Assembly: GCA_039208045.1 (NCBI GenBank)
Contig: JBCCRH010000124.1
Location: 1-13,920 of the forward strand
DNA length: 13,920 bases
Origin: JBCCRH01 sp039208045
Lineage (GTDB): Bacteria; Bacteroidota; Bacteroidia; Chitinophagales; Saprospiraceae
Direction of reading: 5' to 3'
Position 1 is the stretch's first letter. Each line of letters starts with the position of its first letter. The notes beneath the pieces were generated by a model that saw only the letters and a program-made list of their open reading frames with translations, was not told the DNA's origin and searched no databases. Below, in pieces: positions 13,835-13,920 of this stretch. Made by a program: the position numbers and the translations under genes.

Positions 13835-13920
13835 CCCCACACCACCGGGCATACGCTTTAACGTACCACGGCGGTTTCTTCTAACAGTTAACCACGTTGA
13901 ATAGCGGATAGGGATTTGAG

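Noticed and set aside
1..13920. CRISPR array, phage or complete insertion sequence
   Set aside because: No regularly spaced identical repeats, no cas, integrase or transposase reading frame, and the genes are ordinary chromosomal families.

Overview
The window looks like chromosomal DNA of a Bacteroidota bacterium, probably of the Saprospiria (Lewinella/Haliscomenobacter-like). The evidence is a PorP/SprF-type protein of the type IX secretion/gliding families, an OMP_b-brl_3 outer-membrane barrel with a carboxypeptidase-regulatory-like N-terminus, promoters fitting the Bacteroidota pattern (TTG, then TAnnTTTG), and few Shine-Dalgarno sites. The lineage below phylum is inference.

Layout. Left third, minus strand: a PorP/SprF protein (121-1242), then a two-gene tRNA-maturation operon, dusB followed by cca (3890 down to 1454), with a good consensus promoter in front of dusB. 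A 160-bp imperfect inverted repeat flanked by TTA lies between dusB and the divergent nhaD. Middle, plus strand: an NhaD-type Na+/H+ antiporter with a histidine-rich loop, followed closely by a small lipoprotein. Then comes a 574-bp gene-poor stretch holding a stem-loop, a compound palindromic element between two 28-bp direct repeats, and a structured RNA candidate on the minus strand that ends in an intrinsic terminator. After it is a lipoprotein-type gamma-glutamyltranspeptidase. Right third, minus strand: a tightly packed four-gene operon in the order outer-membrane barrel, secreted TPR-like protein, ECF sigma factor, one-pass membrane protein that is a probable anti-sigma factor. It converges on ggt with 2 bp between the stop codons. 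A divergent 196-aa secreted or membrane protein (probably DUF6992) and a cluster of palindromes close the window.

How the parts work together. DusB and CCA-adding enzyme both mature tRNA. NhaD and the small lipoprotein are co-directional and probably co-transcribed. The barrel/TPR/sigma/anti-sigma operon looks like a self-contained envelope signalling unit in which the regulator pair is encoded downstream of its likely targets. Three copies of one palindromic intergenic element (near 1.4, 6.4 and 13.7 kb) share a core, and two of them carry the same extra 19-bp palindromic insert. No transposase, CRISPR array, rRNA or tRNA gene was seen. The most novel items are the minus-strand structured RNA, the palindromic family, and the order and content of the sigma-factor operon.
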